64,000 nucleotides of DNA from an uncultured Hyphomicrobiaceae bacterium (GTDB lineage Bacteria > Pseudomonadota > Alphaproteobacteria > Rhizobiales > CAMYJA01): the NCBI GenBank assembly GCA_947258705.1, contig CAMYJA010000005.1, forward strand, positions 23,915-87,914. Reading direction: 5' to 3'. Below the pieces are notes generated by a model that was not told where the DNA came from, made no database searches, and saw only the letters and a list, made by a program, of their open reading frames with translations. The translations under genes were made by a program, and so were the position numbers. Shown one piece after another: positions 51,832 through 63,950 of the stretch. The number at the start of each line of letters is the position of its first letter. Positions within the stretch are counted from its first letter, which is position 1.

Positions 51832-52488
51832 TTAGCTTCCCAGTTTATCGAGCAGGGCGCTGATTTCCTGTTGCACAGCCTCGATCGATCCCATGCCGTC
51901 TACCGAATGCATGTTTCCCTTGCATGTGTAAAAGCCGATCAGCGGCGATGTTTCTTTGTAATAGGCCATCAATCGCGACCGCAGCGTCTCTTCATTGTCG
52001 TCTGCCCGGCGCTTGAATTCATTGGAGCCGCATTCATCGCACGTGTTCTCGACCTTGGGTTTCTTGAACTCGTCATGATAGCCGGCGCCGCATTTGCCGC
52101 ATGAAAACCGTCCGACAATCCGCTTGACCAGCTGATCGTCATCGACCTTCATCTCGATCACCGCATCGAGCGCCTGCCCCTTGGCAGCAAGAATATCCTC
52201 CAGCGCCGCCGCCTGGCCGAGCGTTCTGGGATAACCGTCGAGCAGATAACCATTGGCGCAATCCGGCTCGTCGACCCGCGCGCTCACAATCGAGGTCACG
52301 AGTTCGTCCGGCACCAGACTGCCCGATTCCATCAGCGACTTGGCCTGCAGTCCGACTTCCGTCCCCGCCGCAACGGCCGCCCGAAGCATGTCGCCGGTTG
52401 AAAGCTGAACGATCTGCCGGCTCTTTTCGATTGTGGCCGCCTGCGTTCCCTTGCCTGCCCCCGGTGGTCCGAGCAACATTATTCTCAT
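51832..52488 (-). CDS. adk: adenylate kinase
   Basis: MRIMLLGPPGAGKGTQA, LDGYPRTLGQA, lid CGKCGAGYHDEFKKPKVENTCDECG. Confidence 0.98.
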   Translation of the reverse strand: MRIMLLGPPGAGKGTQAATIEKSRQIVQLSTGDMLRAAVAAGTEVGLQAKSLMESGSLVPDELVTSIVSARVDEPDCANGYLLDGYPRTLGQAAALEDILAAKGQALDAVIEMKVDDDQLVKRIVGRFSCGKCGAGYHDEFKKPKVENTCDECGSNEFKRRADDNEETLRSRLMAYYKETSPLIGFYTCKGNMHSVDGMGSIEAVQQEISALLDKLGS

Positions 52489-53828
52489 CTTTTTTTCCTT
52501 CCCTTACCGCCCCGTAATTTTGATTTCTTTATCAGCCCCTCATATTGATGGGCCAGGAGATGACTTTGAATTTGCGCCACCGTATCCATGGTGACGCTGA
52601 CAATAATCAGCAGCGACGTACCGCCGAAATAGAACGGCACCGCCAGCCTCGAGATCAGAATTTCCGGCAGAATACAAACCAGCGCGAGATAGATCGCGCC
52701 CACGACGGTAATGCGCGTCAAAACGTAGTCGATATATTCAGCCGTCTTCTTGCCCGGTCGAATACCCGGAATGAAACCGCCATATTTCTTTAGATTGTCG
52801 GCCGTATCCTCGGGATTGAAAACGATGGCCGTATAGAAGAAGGCAAAGAACACGATCAGCGCGATATAGATGCCCAGATAGAGTGGCTGACCGCGGCCGA
52901 GCATGGCAGTAATATTCGTCAGCCATTCCGGCCCTTGACCGCTCGAAAATTGCGCCACGGTGATGGGCAGCAGCAGAAGGGAGGATGCGAAAATCGGTGG
53001 AATAACGCCCGCCGTATTGAGTTTCAAAGGCAGATGCGACGAATCCCCCTGAAACATTTTATTGCCCATTTGCCGCTTCGGATACTGGATCAGCAGCCGG
53101 CGTTGGGCCCGCTCTATGAAAACGATAATGCCGATGACGACGATCATCATCACAAACAGGCCGATAATGAGCGGTGTCGATATGGCGCCCTTCCGGCCCA
53201 GCTCCAGAAGCCCGACCAATGCGGCGGGCGCCTCTGCGACAATGCCGGCGAAGATAATCAGTGAAATGCCGTTGCCCACGCCGCGCGCCGTCACCTGTTC
53301 GCCAAGCCACATCAGGAATACCGTTCCGCCGACCAGCGTAATCACCGTCGTGATATTGAAAAACATGCCGGGATTGTTGACGATATTGCCCGACGCCCCG
53401 AGCCCGACAGCAATGCCGTAAGCCTGAAGCGCCGCGAGCAGTACCGTGCCGTATCGCGTATACTGGTTGATGGTCTTGCGCCCCTGCTCGCCTTCCTTTT
53501 TCAGCTGCGCGAGCGTCGGCGACATGGTTGTCATCAACTGCATGATAATGGATGCCGAAATATATGGCATGATGTTCAGCGCGAAGATGGCCATGCGACC
53601 GACCGCACCGCCTGCAAACATGTTGACCATGCCAAGAATGCCCGACTGATTTTGCTGAAAAACCTCGCGCAGCGCTTCGGGATTGATGCCCGGAATGGGG
53701 ATATATGTACCCAGACGGTAAACAAGGAGTGCACCCAGGGTAAACCAGAGACGCTTTTTCAGCTCTTCGGCTTTCGAGAATGCCTGAAGGTTCAGATTGG
53801 ATGCGAGTTGTTCAGCGGCCGATGCCAT
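52485..53828 (-). CDS. secY: preprotein translocase subunit SecY
   Basis: FTLGALLVYRLGTYIPIPGI, ten TM segments, spc operon position; 4-nt overlap with adk. Confidence 0.99.
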   Translation of the reverse strand: MASAAEQLASNLNLQAFSKAEELKKRLWFTLGALLVYRLGTYIPIPGINPEALREVFQQNQSGILGMVNMFAGGAVGRMAIFALNIMPYISASIIMQLMTTMSPTLAQLKKEGEQGRKTINQYTRYGTVLLAALQAYGIAVGLGASGNIVNNPGMFFNITTVITLVGGTVFLMWLGEQVTARGVGNGISLIIFAGIVAEAPAALVGLLELGRKGAISTPLIIGLFVMMIVVIGIIVFIERAQRRLLIQYPKRQMGNKMFQGDSSHLPLKLNTAGVIPPIFASSLLLLPITVAQFSSGQGPEWLTNITAMLGRGQPLYLGIYIALIVFFAFFYTAIVFNPEDTADNLKKYGGFIPGIRPGKKTAEYIDYVLTRITVVGAIYLALVCILPEILISRLAVPFYFGGTSLLIIVSVTMDTVAQIQSHLLAHQYEGLIKKSKLRGGKGRKKR

Positions 53829-53927
53829 TTATCCTGCCTTAAAATAAGCCCTGCGAAATCGGGATTGGCGCCCTGGTGACTTGAAAATTATCTTCTAAAC
53901 TTGGGTGCGCCGGTATGGATGTCAATT

Positions 53928-54476
53928 CTAACCCTTCTTGGATCGTTCAAGACGTTTTGTTTTTCTCCGGTCCGCCTTTGCCGCGTTGTCTTTCTTCGCC
54001 TCGCCTTCATCGGCCTTGAAGGGTGTCACCGCGACGCTCCCCCCAGAACCTTCAACTGCCTCGATCGCCGCTTTCGAAGCGCCGGCGACTTCAATGGCCA
54101 GCTTGGCCTTGAGCGCGCCCTTTGCGAGAAGCCGCACACCGTTTTTGGGTTTGCGAATAACCCCCGCCTCGATCAATGCAGCAGAATTGACCGGCTTGGA
54201 TGCGTCAAGCTTGCCCTCGTCGACGGCACGTTGCAACCGCCCGACATTGACTTCGTTGTAATCCTTGCGGAAAATATTATTGAAACCGCGCTTTGGAAGA
54301 CGGCGATGAATTGGCATCTGCCCGCCTTCAAAACCCTTCACGGCAACGCCCGAACGGGACTTCTGCCCCTTGTGCCCGCGTCCTGCGGTCTTTCCGGTTC
54401 CCGAACCAATGCCGCGGCCAACGCGTTTGCGCGGCTGCGTCGCGCCCGGGTTATCTTTAAGTTCATTCAATCGCAT
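53928..54476 (-). CDS. rplO: 50S ribosomal protein L15
   Basis: [43 protein letters not shown]. Confidence 0.98.
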   Translation of the reverse strand: MRLNELKDNPGATQPRKRVGRGIGSGTGKTAGRGHKGQKSRSGVAVKGFEGGQMPIHRRLPKRGFNNIFRKDYNEVNVGRLQRAVDEGKLDASKPVNSAALIEAGVIRKPKNGVRLLAKGALKAKLAIEVAGASKAAIEAVEGSGGSVAVTPFKADEGEAKKDNAAKADRRKTKRLERSKKG

Positions 54477-54504
54477 CGGTAATTCCGTTCTGAATTCAGC
54501 CTGC

Positions 54505-54714
54505 CTATTCGACCACGCGCACCATGTGCGAAATCTTGTTGATCATGCCGCGGACTTCCGGTGTATCCGGCAGGGTCCGCTTCCTGTGCATTTTACCAAG
54601 CCCGAGTCCGATCAGGGTGTCGCGCTGTTCCTTGGGACGGCGGATACCGCTGCCGATCTGCTCGACCGTAACGGTCTTGCCCGATCCTGCCGGTTTTTTG
54701 TTCGAAGCCATCAA
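54505..54714 (-). CDS. rpmD: 50S ribosomal protein L30
   Basis: [49 protein letters not shown]. Confidence 0.97.
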   Translation of the reverse strand: MMASNKKPAGSGKTVTVEQIGSGIRRPKEQRDTLIGLGLGKMHRKRTLPDTPEVRGMINKISHMVRVVE

Positions 54715-54797
54715 TGCATTCCTTCGTTCTCTATGAACCTTTTGATTTCCCCGGCTGCCCCGCTCTCGCTTCGGCGCCCGGGCATCGGGTCCGCTTA

Positions 54798-55370
54798 TTA
54801 GGTATCTGCGCTCGCCGCCTGTTCGTCACCGGCCGTATCGCGCCTGCGCGAAACAATTTCGCTGACTTTCTTGCCGCGCCTCGACGCAACACCCCTCGGG
54901 CTGTCTTCCGTGGTCAGCGCCTGAAAAGTCGCCCGCACCATATTGTAGGGATTTGAGCTTCCCAGTGATTTCGCCACCACGTCCTGCACACCCAGGGTTT
55001 CGAACACGGCGCGCATGGGACCACCGGCGATAATTCCAGTACCGGGAGGCGCCGCGCGCAGGAAAACCTTGCCCGCGCCATGCCGGCCCCTGACATCATG
55101 ATGCAACGTCCGGCCTTCGCGAAGCGGCACCCTGATCATTGTTCTCTTGGCCTGTTCCGTCGCTTTGCGGATCGCCTCGGGTACTTCCCGTGCCTTGCCA
55201 TGACCGAATCCGACGCGTCCCTTCTGATCGCCGACCACGACGAGGGCCGCAAAGCCGAAACGGCGGCCGCCTTTGACCACTTTCGCCACGCGGTTGATAT
55301 GAACGAGCTTATCGACAAACTCATTGTCGCGATCGTCCTGCTGGCGTCCTCTTCCCGGATTACGTGCCAC
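54798..55370 (-). CDS. rpsE: 30S ribosomal protein S5
   Basis: [48 protein letters not shown]. Confidence 0.98.
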   Translation of the reverse strand: MARNPGRGRQQDDRDNEFVDKLVHINRVAKVVKGGRRFGFAALVVVGDQKGRVGFGHGKAREVPEAIRKATEQAKRTMIRVPLREGRTLHHDVRGRHGAGKVFLRAAPPGTGIIAGGPMRAVFETLGVQDVVAKSLGSSNPYNMVRATFQALTTEDSPRGVASRRGKKVSEIVSRRRDTAGDEQAASADT

Positions 55371-55388
55371 GGAAAAACCCTTTCAATT

Positions 55389-55751
55389 CTAAAATTTAAG
55401 GCCGCCCTCGCGGGCCGCCTCTGCAAGCGCTTTCACGCGCCCATGATAAATATAACCGCCACGATCGAACACGACATCCTTGACGCCGGCAGCACTTGCC
55501 CGTTCCGCAACGAGCTTGCCCACCTCCGTTGCCGCGGCGACATCGGCGCCCGTTTTCAGCTTTTCGCGCATTTTCTTCTCGATAGTCGAGGCCGACACAA
55601 GCGTCTTGCCCGACGCATCGTCAATCACCTGCGCATAGATATGCTGCGATGACCGGTAAACCGACAGCCTCGGACGGTCGCTGCTCAAGCGCTTCAAGCG
55701 GCGTCTCACGCGCTGCTTGCGTCTATCCATCAAATTCCTGTTTGCACCCAT
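55389..55751 (-). CDS. rplR: 50S ribosomal protein L18
   Basis: [38 protein letters not shown]. Confidence 0.97.
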   Translation of the reverse strand: MGANRNLMDRRKQRVRRRLKRLSSDRPRLSVYRSSQHIYAQVIDDASGKTLVSASTIEKKMREKLKTGADVAAATEVGKLVAERASAAGVKDVVFDRGGYIYHGRVKALAEAAREGGLKF

Positions 55752-55807
55752 GTGATTGCTCTCAATATTCTCAATAAAACGCCATCGCGGCAAAAACGCC
55801 TTCGCGG

Positions 55808-56341
55808 CTATTTCTTCTTGCCTTCCTTGCGGAAGATGTATTCGCCCTGGTATTTGATGCCCTTGCCCTTGTAAGGCTCCGGTGGGCGGAACCCTCTGAT
55901 CTCGGCGGCCACCTGACCTACTTTCTGTTTCTCGATTCCCGAAACCACGATCTCCGTCTGTTTCGGACACTCGACCTTGATGCCCTCCGGCACCGCATAG
56001 ACGACATCATGGCTGAGACCGAGCTGCAATTGCAGGTCCTTGCCCTTGAGCTGCGCACGGTAGCCGACGCCGTTGATTTCAAGCGTCTTGGCAAAACCTG
56101 CCGTCACGCCGTCGACGACATTCTGCACCAGCGTCCGGGACATGCCCCACACGGACCGTCCCTGCTTCGTCTGGTCATGCGGCTCGATCAGGATCGCGCC
56201 GTCTTTCATCGTCACTCCGACATCGTCGACAAGCGTCACGTCAAGCTCGCCCTTCGGGCCCTTGACCTTGACAGTTTGACCGTCAACGCTCGCCTGAACG
56301 CCATCCGGCAGGCTGACGGGTTTTTTTCCGATGCGTGACAT
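55808..56341 (-). CDS. rplF: 50S ribosomal protein L6
   Basis: [31 protein letters not shown]. Confidence 0.98.
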   Translation of the reverse strand: MSRIGKKPVSLPDGVQASVDGQTVKVKGPKGELDVTLVDDVGVTMKDGAILIEPHDQTKQGRSVWGMSRTLVQNVVDGVTAGFAKTLEINGVGYRAQLKGKDLQLQLGLSHDVVYAVPEGIKVECPKQTEIVVSGIEKQKVGQVAAEIRGFRPPEPYKGKGIKYQGEYIFRKEGKKK

Positions 56342-56389
56342 TTCTAAACGAACCTCATCTTGTTTCCCAAACCCCGGAAAATACGGAGC

Positions 56390-56788
56390 CTAAAATACGT
56401 TGCACAACACTTCACCGCCGACATTTTCATCCCGGGCGCGCGAATCCGACATAACCCCCTTGGGCGTCGAAAGAATAGAGACGCCGAGACCATTGGCCAC
56501 GGTGGGTAGATCGCGCACAGGCGAATAAACACGCCGTCCTGGCGTGGACACTCTGTGGATCTCCTTGATCACCGGCTCGCCCTCGTAATATTTGAGCTCT
56601 ATTTCAAATTCGGACTTGCCGTTTTCATAATCGACCCGCGCATAACCACGGATATAGCCTTCATCTTTGAGCACATCCAGCACCCGCCCGCGAAGACTTG
56701 ACGCCGGCGTCACGACGTTCGTCTTGCGGCGCATCTGCGCATTGCGGATCCTTGTGAGCATATCCCCAAGGGGATCAGTCGTTGTCAT
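56390..56788 (-). CDS. rpsH: 30S ribosomal protein S8
   Basis: [49 protein letters not shown]. Confidence 0.98.
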   Translation of the reverse strand: MTTTDPLGDMLTRIRNAQMRRKTNVVTPASSLRGRVLDVLKDEGYIRGYARVDYENGKSEFEIELKYYEGEPVIKEIHRVSTPGRRVYSPVRDLPTVANGLGVSILSTPKGVMSDSRARDENVGGEVLCNVF

Positions 56789-56803
56789 CTATTCTGTCCC
56801 TCT

Positions 56804-57109
56804 CTACCAGCTCGATTTTACCATGCCGGGAACATATCCCTTCGACGTCAGCTCGCGCAGCGCCAGACGCGACATTTTCAGCTTGCGGTAATATGCCCGC
56901 GGCCGCCCCGTCAACTGACAGCGATTGCGAACCCGGACCTTGGCCGAATTGCGCGGCAACTCCGCGAGTTTCAGCCGCGCCGCGAACCGCTCGTCGGCCG
57001 CTTTCGTCTGATCGTTTGCAATCGCTTTCAAAGCCTCGCGGCGTGCTGCGTATTTAGCGACAAGCCTTTGTCTGCGTTTGTTCTTCTCAATGGCGCTTTT
57101 CTTAGCCAT
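56804..57109 (-). CDS. rpsN: 30S ribosomal protein S14 (zinc-independent form)
   Basis: [69 protein letters not shown]. Confidence 0.98.
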   Translation of the reverse strand: MAKKSAIEKNKRRQRLVAKYAARREALKAIANDQTKAADERFAARLKLAELPRNSAKVRVRNRCQLTGRPRAYYRKLKMSRLALRELTSKGYVPGMVKSSW

Positions 57110-57146
57110 TTAAATCCTCCTGAGTGACCAGGCCCTGAGAGAGGCC

Positions 57147-57704
57147 TTAGTTCCGGAATGGAAAATTAAATCCTTTAAGAAGCTCATATGCTTCATCATT
57201 TGTCTGCGCGGTCGTGCAGACCACGATATCGAGTCCGAGAATCTCATCTACCTTGTCGTAATCGATTTCCGGAAAAACGATGTGTTCCTTGATGCCGAGC
57301 GCATAATTGCCGCGGCCGTCGAAACTGTTTCCTTTCAGCCCGCGAAAATCCTTCAGGCGCGGCAGTGCAATCGTCACCATCCGGTCGAGAAACTCGTACA
57401 TCCGGTCCTGCCGCAGCGTCACCTTCGCGCCGATCGCCATTCCCTCGCGCAGCTTGAAGCCCGCAATTGATTTTCTGGCCCGCGTAACAATCGGCCGCTG
57501 GCCGGCAATGAGCGTCAGGTCCTGAAAGGCCGCATCGACTTTTTTCCGGTCGTCGACGGCTTTGCCGATCCCCATATTGAGGACGATTTTTTCCAGTTTC
57601 GGCACCTGCATGACGCTTTTGTAGCTGAACTTTTTGCTCAATGCGTCACGGATCTCCGTCTCGTAAAGAGATTTCATCCGCGGGGTGTAAGTCGCCTCAC
57701 CCAT
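57147..57704 (-). CDS. rplE: 50S ribosomal protein L5
   Basis: [39 protein letters not shown]-type region. Confidence 0.98.
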   Translation of the reverse strand: MGEATYTPRMKSLYETEIRDALSKKFSYKSVMQVPKLEKIVLNMGIGKAVDDRKKVDAAFQDLTLIAGQRPIVTRARKSIAGFKLREGMAIGAKVTLRQDRMYEFLDRMVTIALPRLKDFRGLKGNSFDGRGNYALGIKEHIVFPEIDYDKVDEILGLDIVVCTTAQTNDEAYELLKGFNFPFRN

Positions 57705-58020
57705 CGATCACTTCTCCTGAACGTTTGGCGAACCGTACCTTTCGCCCATCTTCAAGTATCTTCCAGCCCGCCCGTGTCGGCATTCCGTCCTTCGGATCCT
57801 CAAGAGCCAAATTCGAAATATCGATTGGAGCCTCTTTCTGCAGCCGCCCCGCTTCCTGGGTCTGCGTCTGCTTCTGGTGGCGGGTCACCATATTGACCCC
57901 CTGCACAAGCGCGCGGTTTTCCTTCGGCATCACCTCAAGAACGTCGCCCTTCTTGCCCTTGTTCCGGCCGGCAATCACGACCACATGATCGCCCTTGCGG
58001 ATTTTCAAACGCGCCATCAC
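57697..58020 (-). CDS. rplX: 50S ribosomal protein L24
   Basis: [49 protein letters not shown]. Confidence 0.97.
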   Translation of the reverse strand: MMARLKIRKGDHVVVIAGRNKGKKGDVLEVMPKENRALVQGVNMVTRHQKQTQTQEAGRLQKEAPIDISNLALEDPKDGMPTRAGWKILEDGRKVRFAKRSGEVIDG

Positions 58021-58385
58021 AGAACCTCCGGTGCCAGCGAGACAATCTTCATCTGGTTCTTGGCGCGCAATTCGCGTGTCACGGGACCGAAAATTCGCGT
58101 GCCGATGGGCTCGCCCTGCGGATTGACCAGAACCGCTGCATTGCGGTCGAACCGGATAAGACTCCCATCCGCCCGCCGAACGCCTTTCGCGGTGCGCACG
58201 ACGACCGCGCGCATCACCTGGCCTTTTTTCACGCGGCCGCGTGGAATGGCCTCTTTAACGCTCACCACGATGATGTCGCCGATTGAGGCGTATTTTCGCT
58301 TCGAGCCGCCAAGCACCTTGATGCATTGCACGCGGCGCGCACCCGAATTATCGGCCACATCCAGATTTGTCTGCATCTGTATCAT
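58017..58385 (-). CDS. rplN: 50S ribosomal protein L14
   Basis: [46 protein letters not shown]. Confidence 0.99.
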   Translation of the reverse strand: MIQMQTNLDVADNSGARRVQCIKVLGGSKRKYASIGDIIVVSVKEAIPRGRVKKGQVMRAVVVRTAKGVRRADGSLIRFDRNAAVLVNPQGEPIGTRIFGPVTRELRAKNQMKIVSLAPEVL

Positions 58386-58465
58386 CGGACCAGATCCTTA
58401 TTCCAATCATTCAAATCCCGATCGTTCGGAATTCGCTCCGCGGGCCGTCACGGCCCGCCACATAT

Positions 58466-58705
58466 TCAAGCCTGTGCGTCCTCGAGAACGCGCCAGCTTT
58501 TGCTTTTCGATATCGGCGGACATTCCTCGATCCGGACGATATCGCCAACCGAATGCCGGTTTGTTTCGTCATGCGCCTGGTATCGCTTCGACCGGCGCAC
58601 TGTTTTCTTGTAAAGCGGGTGGGTAAAACGGCGGTCCACCCGGACGACAACCGTCTTGTCGGTTTTGTCCGAAACCACCACACCCTGTAATATTCTTTTT
58701 GGCAT
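58466..58705 (-). CDS. rpsQ: 30S ribosomal protein S17
   Basis: [47 protein letters not shown]. Confidence 0.98.
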   Translation of the reverse strand: MPKRILQGVVVSDKTDKTVVVRVDRRFTHPLYKKTVRRSKRYQAHDETNRHSVGDIVRIEECPPISKSKSWRVLEDAQA

Positions 58706-58719
58706 CTCTTAACGTCCCG

Positions 58720-58935
58720 TCACGCTTGTGCTTGTGCTTGTGCTTCTGCTTTGAGCTTTTCGGATTTTATCGTTTTGACCCGCGCGATATCACGGCGCAC
58801 CTGGCGCACGCGTACCGTATTCTCCAATTGACCGGTTGCGGTCTGAAACCTCAGGTTGAACTGCTCCTTTTTGAGCTTTAAAAGCTCATCGTCGAGCTGA
58901 TCGACCGTCATATCGCGTATGTCCGCTGCTTTCAT
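58720..58935 (-). CDS. rpmC: 50S ribosomal protein L29 with (AQ)n C-terminal tail
   Basis: [55 protein letters not shown]. Confidence 0.98.
   Translation of the reverse strand: MKAADIRDMTVDQLDDELLKLKKEQFNLRFQTATGQLENTVRVRQVRRDIARVKTIKSEKLKAEAQAQAQA
58724..58751. repeat. hexanucleotide microsatellite (gcttgt)n at the 3' end of rpmC
   Basis: gcttgt x3 followed by gcttctgcttt. Confidence 0.9.
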
Positions 58936-58974
58936 AATCTCAAACTTCTCTTGTCAAACTGGCTTTCTGGATCC

Positions 58975-59394
58975 TTAACCGCGTTCACCGAGACGCATGA
59001 CGAAACGGGTCTTGTTGGGCAGTTTCATCGCCGCCAGGCGCAACGCCTCGCGCGCCACCGGCTCCGTCACGCCGTCGATCTCGAACATGATCCGTCCAGG
59101 CTTCACTTTCGCGGCCCAGTATTCCGTCGAGCCCTTACCCTTGCCCATGCGCACTTCGGTCGGCTTCTTCGAAACCGGCACATCGGGGAAAATACGGATC
59201 CACACCCGGCCCGCACGTTTCATATGACGTGTCATGGCGCGTCGCGCGGCTTCGATCTGCCGCGCCGTCACCCGCGCCGGCGCCTGGGCTTTAAGCCCAA
59301 AGGTGCCGAAATTCAAGGTCGTGCCGCCCTTGGCCACGCCTGCATTCCGTCCCTTGTGCGCCTTGCGAAACTTGGTTCGCTTTGGTTGCAACAT
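58975..59394 (-). CDS. rplP: 50S ribosomal protein L16
   Basis: [71 protein letters not shown]. Confidence 0.99.
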   Translation of the reverse strand: MLQPKRTKFRKAHKGRNAGVAKGGTTLNFGTFGLKAQAPARVTARQIEAARRAMTRHMKRAGRVWIRIFPDVPVSKKPTEVRMGKGKGSTEYWAAKVKPGRIMFEIDGVTEPVAREALRLAAMKLPNKTRFVMRLGERG

Positions 59395-59456
59395 CTTGCC
59401 AAAATCCTTATCCGCTTCAACAAACGGCCGCTATCCGCGACCATTCGCATCAATAA

Positions 59457-60161
59457 TCAGTTTCTCCGGGGACGGCCGCCGCCGCCACCTTCCTGCGCCT
59501 TGCGAGCGCGTCGTTCCTGGGCCATCGGATCATGTTCCATGATCTCGCCCTTGAAAATCCACACCTTGATCCCGATGGTGCCATAAGCCGTCTCGCCGCG
59601 CGCCGTGCCGTAATCCACATCCGCGCGCAAAGTGTGCAGCGGTACGCGGCCTTCGCGATACCATTCCGTCCGCGCGATTTCAGCGCCACCCAGACGCCCC
59701 GCGCAATTGATCCGAATGCCGAGCGCGCCCAAACGCATGGCCGACTGAACCGACCTTTTCATCGCCCGTCGAAATGCCACCCGGCGTTCGAGCTGCTGTG
59801 CAATACCCTCTGCAACCAGAACGGCATCGACCTCGGGCTTGCGCACCTCCTGAATATTGAGATGCACTTCCGAATCCGTCATATGCGACAGTTTCAAGCG
59901 AAGCTTGTCGATATCCGAACCCTTTTTGCCAATTAGAATGCCCGGCCGCGCCGAGTGAATGGTGACCCGGCATTTCTTGTGCGGGCGTTCGATCACCACT
60001 TTCGAGATACCTGCCTGACGCCGTTGATCCATAATGAATTTGCGGATCTGGATATCCTCCAGCAGCAAATCTCCATATTCGTTCTTGTTCGTATACCAGC
60101 GCGAGTCCCAAGTCCTGTTGATACCCAGGCGCAGACCGATCGGGTTAACCTTCTGTCCCAT
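59457..60161 (-). CDS. rpsC: 30S ribosomal protein S3
   Basis: [54 protein letters not shown]. Confidence 0.99.
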   Translation of the reverse strand: MGQKVNPIGLRLGINRTWDSRWYTNKNEYGDLLLEDIQIRKFIMDQRRQAGISKVVIERPHKKCRVTIHSARPGILIGKKGSDIDKLRLKLSHMTDSEVHLNIQEVRKPEVDAVLVAEGIAQQLERRVAFRRAMKRSVQSAMRLGALGIRINCAGRLGGAEIARTEWYREGRVPLHTLRADVDYGTARGETAYGTIGIKVWIFKGEIMEHDPMAQERRARKAQEGGGGGRPRRN

Positions 60162-60568
60162 TATTTAGATCCCTTTTGCTTGGCCTGTCCGGCATCGTCC
60201 TGGGTTTCCCGCACCACGACCGTCAGTTGCGAAAACGGCTTGAAAATGCGTCCCATGCGTCCCCGGGCCCGTGGGCGCCAGCGTTTCATGACGAGGTTCT
60301 TTCCGACATATGCTTCTGAAACAACCAGCTGGTCGACATCGAGACCGTGATTGTTTTCAGCGTTTGCAATGGCGGATTCGAGCGTCTTCTTCACGTCGAG
60401 CGCGATGCGCTTTTTCGAAAATGTCAAATCCGCGAGCGCCTTTTCGACCTTCGACCCGCGAATGCTCTGGGCCAGAAGATTGAGCTTCTGCGGGCTGATG
60501 CGAACCCGTCGCAAAACCGCGCGGGCCTCATTGTCCGCGAGTTGCCTTTCGCGTTTGTCCTTGCCCAT
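60161..60568 (-). CDS. rplV: 50S ribosomal protein L22
   Basis: [52 protein letters not shown]. Confidence 0.98.
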   Translation of the reverse strand: MGKDKRERQLADNEARAVLRRVRISPQKLNLLAQSIRGSKVEKALADLTFSKKRIALDVKKTLESAIANAENNHGLDVDQLVVSEAYVGKNLVMKRWRPRARGRMGRIFKPFSQLTVVVRETQDDAGQAKQKGSK

Positions 60569-60570
60569 CT

Positions 60571-60849
60571 TTAAACCCTCTTGGCCTTCTTGTCGGCCAC
60601 ATGGCCATAATAGGTCCGCGTCGGTGCGAATTCACCGAATTTGTGTCCGATCATGTCCTCATTGACGAGGACAGGAATATGTTTGCGACCGTTGTGCACG
60701 CCGAAAGTGAGCCCCACGAACTGCGGCAGAATTGTCGAGCGGCGGCTCCACGTCTTGATAACTTCCTTACGTCCGGAATCGCGTACCTTCTCAGCCTTCT
60801 TGAGAAGATATCCATCGACAAACGGGCCTTTCCATACCGAGCGTGACAT
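60571..60849 (-). CDS. rpsS: 30S ribosomal protein S19
   Basis: [71 protein letters not shown]. Confidence 0.99.
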   Translation of the reverse strand: MSRSVWKGPFVDGYLLKKAEKVRDSGRKEVIKTWSRRSTILPQFVGLTFGVHNGRKHIPVLVNEDMIGHKFGEFAPTRTYYGHVADKKAKRV

Positions 60850-60861
60850 TCAACAAAACCT

Positions 60862-61698
60862 CTAGCGTTTTTTCTTCAAATGACGACTGCGGACAATGAG
60901 CTTGTTGCTCGACTTGTTCGACCGCGTTCTTTTACCTTTAGTCGGCTTGCCCCAGGGTGTCACCGGATGCCGGCCGCCTGACGTGCGTCCTTCGCCACCG
61001 CCATGCGGATGGTCGATCGGGTTCATGGCAACGCCGCGAACCGATGGTCTTTTACCGAGCCAGCGTTTGCGCCCCGCCTTGCCGAGTTTGGTATTCGAAT
61101 TATCAGGGTTGGAAACGGCGCCGACAGTCGCCATGCATTCCGCCCTGACCATTCGTGTCTCTCCGGAATTCAACCGGAGAATGGCGTAGCCGGCGTCGCG
61201 GCCGACGAGTTGTACATAAGTGCCTGCCGCGCGTGCCATCTGACCGCCCTTGCCCGACTTCATCTCGACATTATGAACGATCGTCCCGATCGGCACCCGC
61301 CTCAGCGGCATTGCGTTACCGGGCTTCACGTCGACTTCCTCGCCTGCGATCACGACATCCCCGACAGCCAGCCTCTGCGGCGCAAGAATGTAGGAAAGCT
61401 CGCCATCCTCATAGCGGATAAGAGCGATAAAAGCCGTCCGGTTCGGATCGTATTCCAGGCGCTCGACCGTCGCGGGCACATCGAATTTGCGCCGCTTGAA
61501 ATCGACCGTCCGGTAGCGCTGCTTATGACCGCCACCCTGACGTCGCGCCGTAATACGGCCCTTGTTGTTCCGACCGCCCTTGCTGGTCAACCCTTCCGTC
61601 AGGGTCTTTACCGGCTTGCCGCTCCAGAGCTGCGACCGGTCGACCTGAACCAGATTACGCCGCGACGGCGTTGTCGGTGAAAATGTCTTGAGTGCCAT
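60862..61698 (-). CDS. rplB: 50S ribosomal protein L2
   Basis: [66 protein letters not shown]. Confidence 0.99.
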   Translation of the reverse strand: MALKTFSPTTPSRRNLVQVDRSQLWSGKPVKTLTEGLTSKGGRNNKGRITARRQGGGHKQRYRTVDFKRRKFDVPATVERLEYDPNRTAFIALIRYEDGELSYILAPQRLAVGDVVIAGEEVDVKPGNAMPLRRVPIGTIVHNVEMKSGKGGQMARAAGTYVQLVGRDAGYAILRLNSGETRMVRAECMATVGAVSNPDNSNTKLGKAGRKRWLGKRPSVRGVAMNPIDHPHGGGEGRTSGGRHPVTPWGKPTKGKRTRSNKSSNKLIVRSRHLKKKR

Positions 61699-61723
61699 TG
61701 TTCTTCAACCGTTCCTTTCGGCC

Positions 61724-62017
61724 TCAAAGTCCTGTCGTGACATCGATCGAATGCCCTTCGTCCAGCGTAACGATCGCTCGCTTGAAATCACTCTGACGAC
61801 CACGAACGCCCTTGAAAACTTTTCTCTTGCCCTTGCGATTAAGCGTGTTTACGGCCCTGACCTTCACATTGAACAGCTTTTCGACCGCTGCCTTGATCTG
61901 CGGCTTGCTGGCGCTGTGCGCAACCTTGAACACGACCTGATTGAATTCCGAAACCAGCGACGATTTTTCCGTAATCACAGGCGACAGAATGACGTCATAT
62001 GCGTTTACTTCCTTCAT
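61724..62017 (-). CDS. rplW: 50S ribosomal protein L23
   Basis: [60 protein letters not shown]. Confidence 0.98.
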   Translation of the reverse strand: MKEVNAYDVILSPVITEKSSLVSEFNQVVFKVAHSASKPQIKAAVEKLFNVKVRAVNTLNRKGKRKVFKGVRGRQSDFKRAIVTLDEGHSIDVTTGL

Positions 62018-62634
62018 TTGAACCTGTCCTCCAGCGCCTCGACGGCGGCCTTGGTCAAAACGAGTTTCTCGCGGCGAAGGATGTCGTAAACATTGATGCC
62101 CGCCGACGGCAGGACATCGATATTCGGGATATTGCGTGCGGCCTTGCCGAAATTTTCCGCAACCGACGCCCCGTCGATGATCAGCGCCGATGTAAGGCCC
62201 AGCTTCGATAACTGGCCCAACAGCGCCTTGGTTTTGGCATCCTTTGCATCCGTGCTGTCAAGAATGACCAGCTCATTGGCCGAGGCTTTCGCCGACAAGG
62301 CGTGTTTGAGCGCCAATGCGCGCACCTTCTTCGGCAAATCGATGGCATGGCTGCGGGGCTTCGGCCCGAACGCCTTGCCGCCGCCGCGCAGTTGAGGCGC
62401 CTTGTTGTTGCCGCGGCGGGCGCGACCAGTGCCCTTCTGATTATGTGCTTTCGCCTGCGTGCCCGTGACCTCCGAGCGGTCCTGCACCGAATGCGTCCCG
62501 GCCTGCCTTTTGGCGAGCTGATAGCGAACCATCCGGTGAAGAATATCCGGGCGCGGCTTCAATCCGTAAACCTCATCGGCCAGCTCGATCGTGCCGGCCT
62601 TTTTGGCGTCAAGCGTTGTGATGTCGGCTTTCAT
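62014..62634 (-). CDS. rplD: 50S ribosomal protein L4
   Basis: [75 protein letters not shown]. Confidence 0.97.
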   Translation of the reverse strand: MKADITTLDAKKAGTIELADEVYGLKPRPDILHRMVRYQLAKRQAGTHSVQDRSEVTGTQAKAHNQKGTGRARRGNNKAPQLRGGGKAFGPKPRSHAIDLPKKVRALALKHALSAKASANELVILDSTDAKDAKTKALLGQLSKLGLTSALIIDGASVAENFGKAARNIPNIDVLPSAGINVYDILRREKLVLTKAAVEALEDRFK

Positions 62635-63377
62635 TACGCGCCCTCCTCGCTCGATGCGGCCGTTTCGGGAGCCTTGTCCTTTGCCGCCGCCGTCGCGCCT
62701 TTCGCAGGTTTGAAGGCGCCTGGCTTGGGCGCCGCGTCCGGCAGTATTTTCTTCACCGCGTCGCGCACCAGAACCCATCCGCCTTTTGAACCGGGCACAG
62801 CCCCCTTGACCAGAAGAAGGCCGCGTTCCACATCAGTTTTCACGACTTCGATATTCTGCGTCGTGACCCGTACATTACCCATCTGCCCCGCCATCTTCTT
62901 GCCTTTGAAGACCTTGCCGGGATCCTGGCATTGTCCGGTCGAGCCGTGACTTCTGTGCGAGATCGAAACACCGTGCGACGCTCTGAGGCCGCCAAAACCA
63001 TGCCGTTTCATCGCACCGGCGAAGCCCTTGCCGATACTCGTGCCCGTAACGTCCACGCATTGACCGAGAACGAAATGATCGGCTGTAATCTCTGCCCCCA
63101 CATCTATCAGATTGTCGGGGCTGACGCGAAACTCGGCGAGTTCGCGTTTCGGCTCCACCTTGGCCACCGAAAACGTGCCGCGCTGCGCTTTCGTCATATT
63201 CTTGACTTTTGCGTTCCCGGCGCCCAGCTGCAGTGCCGTGTAGCCGTGGCTGTCCTCTGTCCGCTGTCCCACGACCTGACAATTGTCAAGCTTGAGAACG
63301 GTCACGGGAATATGCTGCCCGCCATCCGTGAAAAGACGGGTCATTCCAATTTTCTGCGCTATAACACCTGACCGCAT
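62634..63377 (-). CDS. rplC: 50S ribosomal protein L3
   Basis: [95 protein letters not shown]. Confidence 0.98.
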   Translation of the reverse strand: MRSGVIAQKIGMTRLFTDGGQHIPVTVLKLDNCQVVGQRTEDSHGYTALQLGAGNAKVKNMTKAQRGTFSVAKVEPKRELAEFRVSPDNLIDVGAEITADHFVLGQCVDVTGTSIGKGFAGAMKRHGFGGLRASHGVSISHRSHGSTGQCQDPGKVFKGKKMAGQMGNVRVTTQNIEVVKTDVERGLLLVKGAVPGSKGGWVLVRDAVKKILPDAAPKPGAFKPAKGATAAAKDKAPETAASSEEGA

Positions 63378-63508
63378 CGGTCCTAATTCCTTGAGTTACC
63401 GGAGAGGCGCCCTGTCCTCATCCGCATCGCAAATTTAACTTCCTGTTTCACAACCGCGACCGCCATATCCTCCCGGTCGCTGGTCTCAGGCCGAAAGCTC
63501 TGGCCCAA

Positions 63509-63592
63509 AAACCCTAGGCTGAAAGCCTTAGACTACAAGCCTTAGACTGTAAGCCTTAGACTGTAAGCCTTAGGCTGAAAGCTTTAAGCTTT
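63509..63592. repeat. 14-bp tandem repeat, five units plus one diverged unit, in the rpsJ-rplC spacer
   Basis: aaaccctaggctga/aagccttagactac/aagccttagactgt/aagccttagactgt/aagccttaggctga/aagctttaagcttt. Confidence 0.95.
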
Positions 63593-63892
63593 GATCTCGA
63601 CATCGACACCGGCCGCCAGATCGAGTTTCATCAACGCATCGACCGTCTGCGGTGTCGGATCAACGATATCGAGCAGCCTTTTATGGGTACGTGTTTCGAA
63701 TTGTTCCCGGCTTTTCTTATTCACATGGGGTGAACGGTTAACCGTGAATTTTTCGATCCGCGTCGGTAGCGGAATAGGTCCCCGCACATCCGCACCCGTC
63801 CGTTTGGCCGTATCGACAATCTCCTTTGTCGACACATCCAGAATACGGTGATCGAACGCTTTCAGACGGATCCGAATGTTCTGACTATTCAT
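63584..63892 (-). CDS. rpsJ: 30S ribosomal protein S10
   Basis: [66 protein letters not shown]. Confidence 0.99.
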   Translation of the reverse strand: MNSQNIRIRLKAFDHRILDVSTKEIVDTAKRTGADVRGPIPLPTRIEKFTVNRSPHVNKKSREQFETRTHKRLLDIVDPTPQTVDALMKLDLAAGVDVEIKA

Positions 63893-63950
63893 TTCACTTA
63901 CCCTAAAAGAAGGAAGCGCCCGTCATTTCGATGGGCACTTCCCTGTCTCA

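Noticed and set aside
63509-63592. CRISPR array
   Set aside because: 14-bp units are contiguous with no spacers and there are no cas genes.
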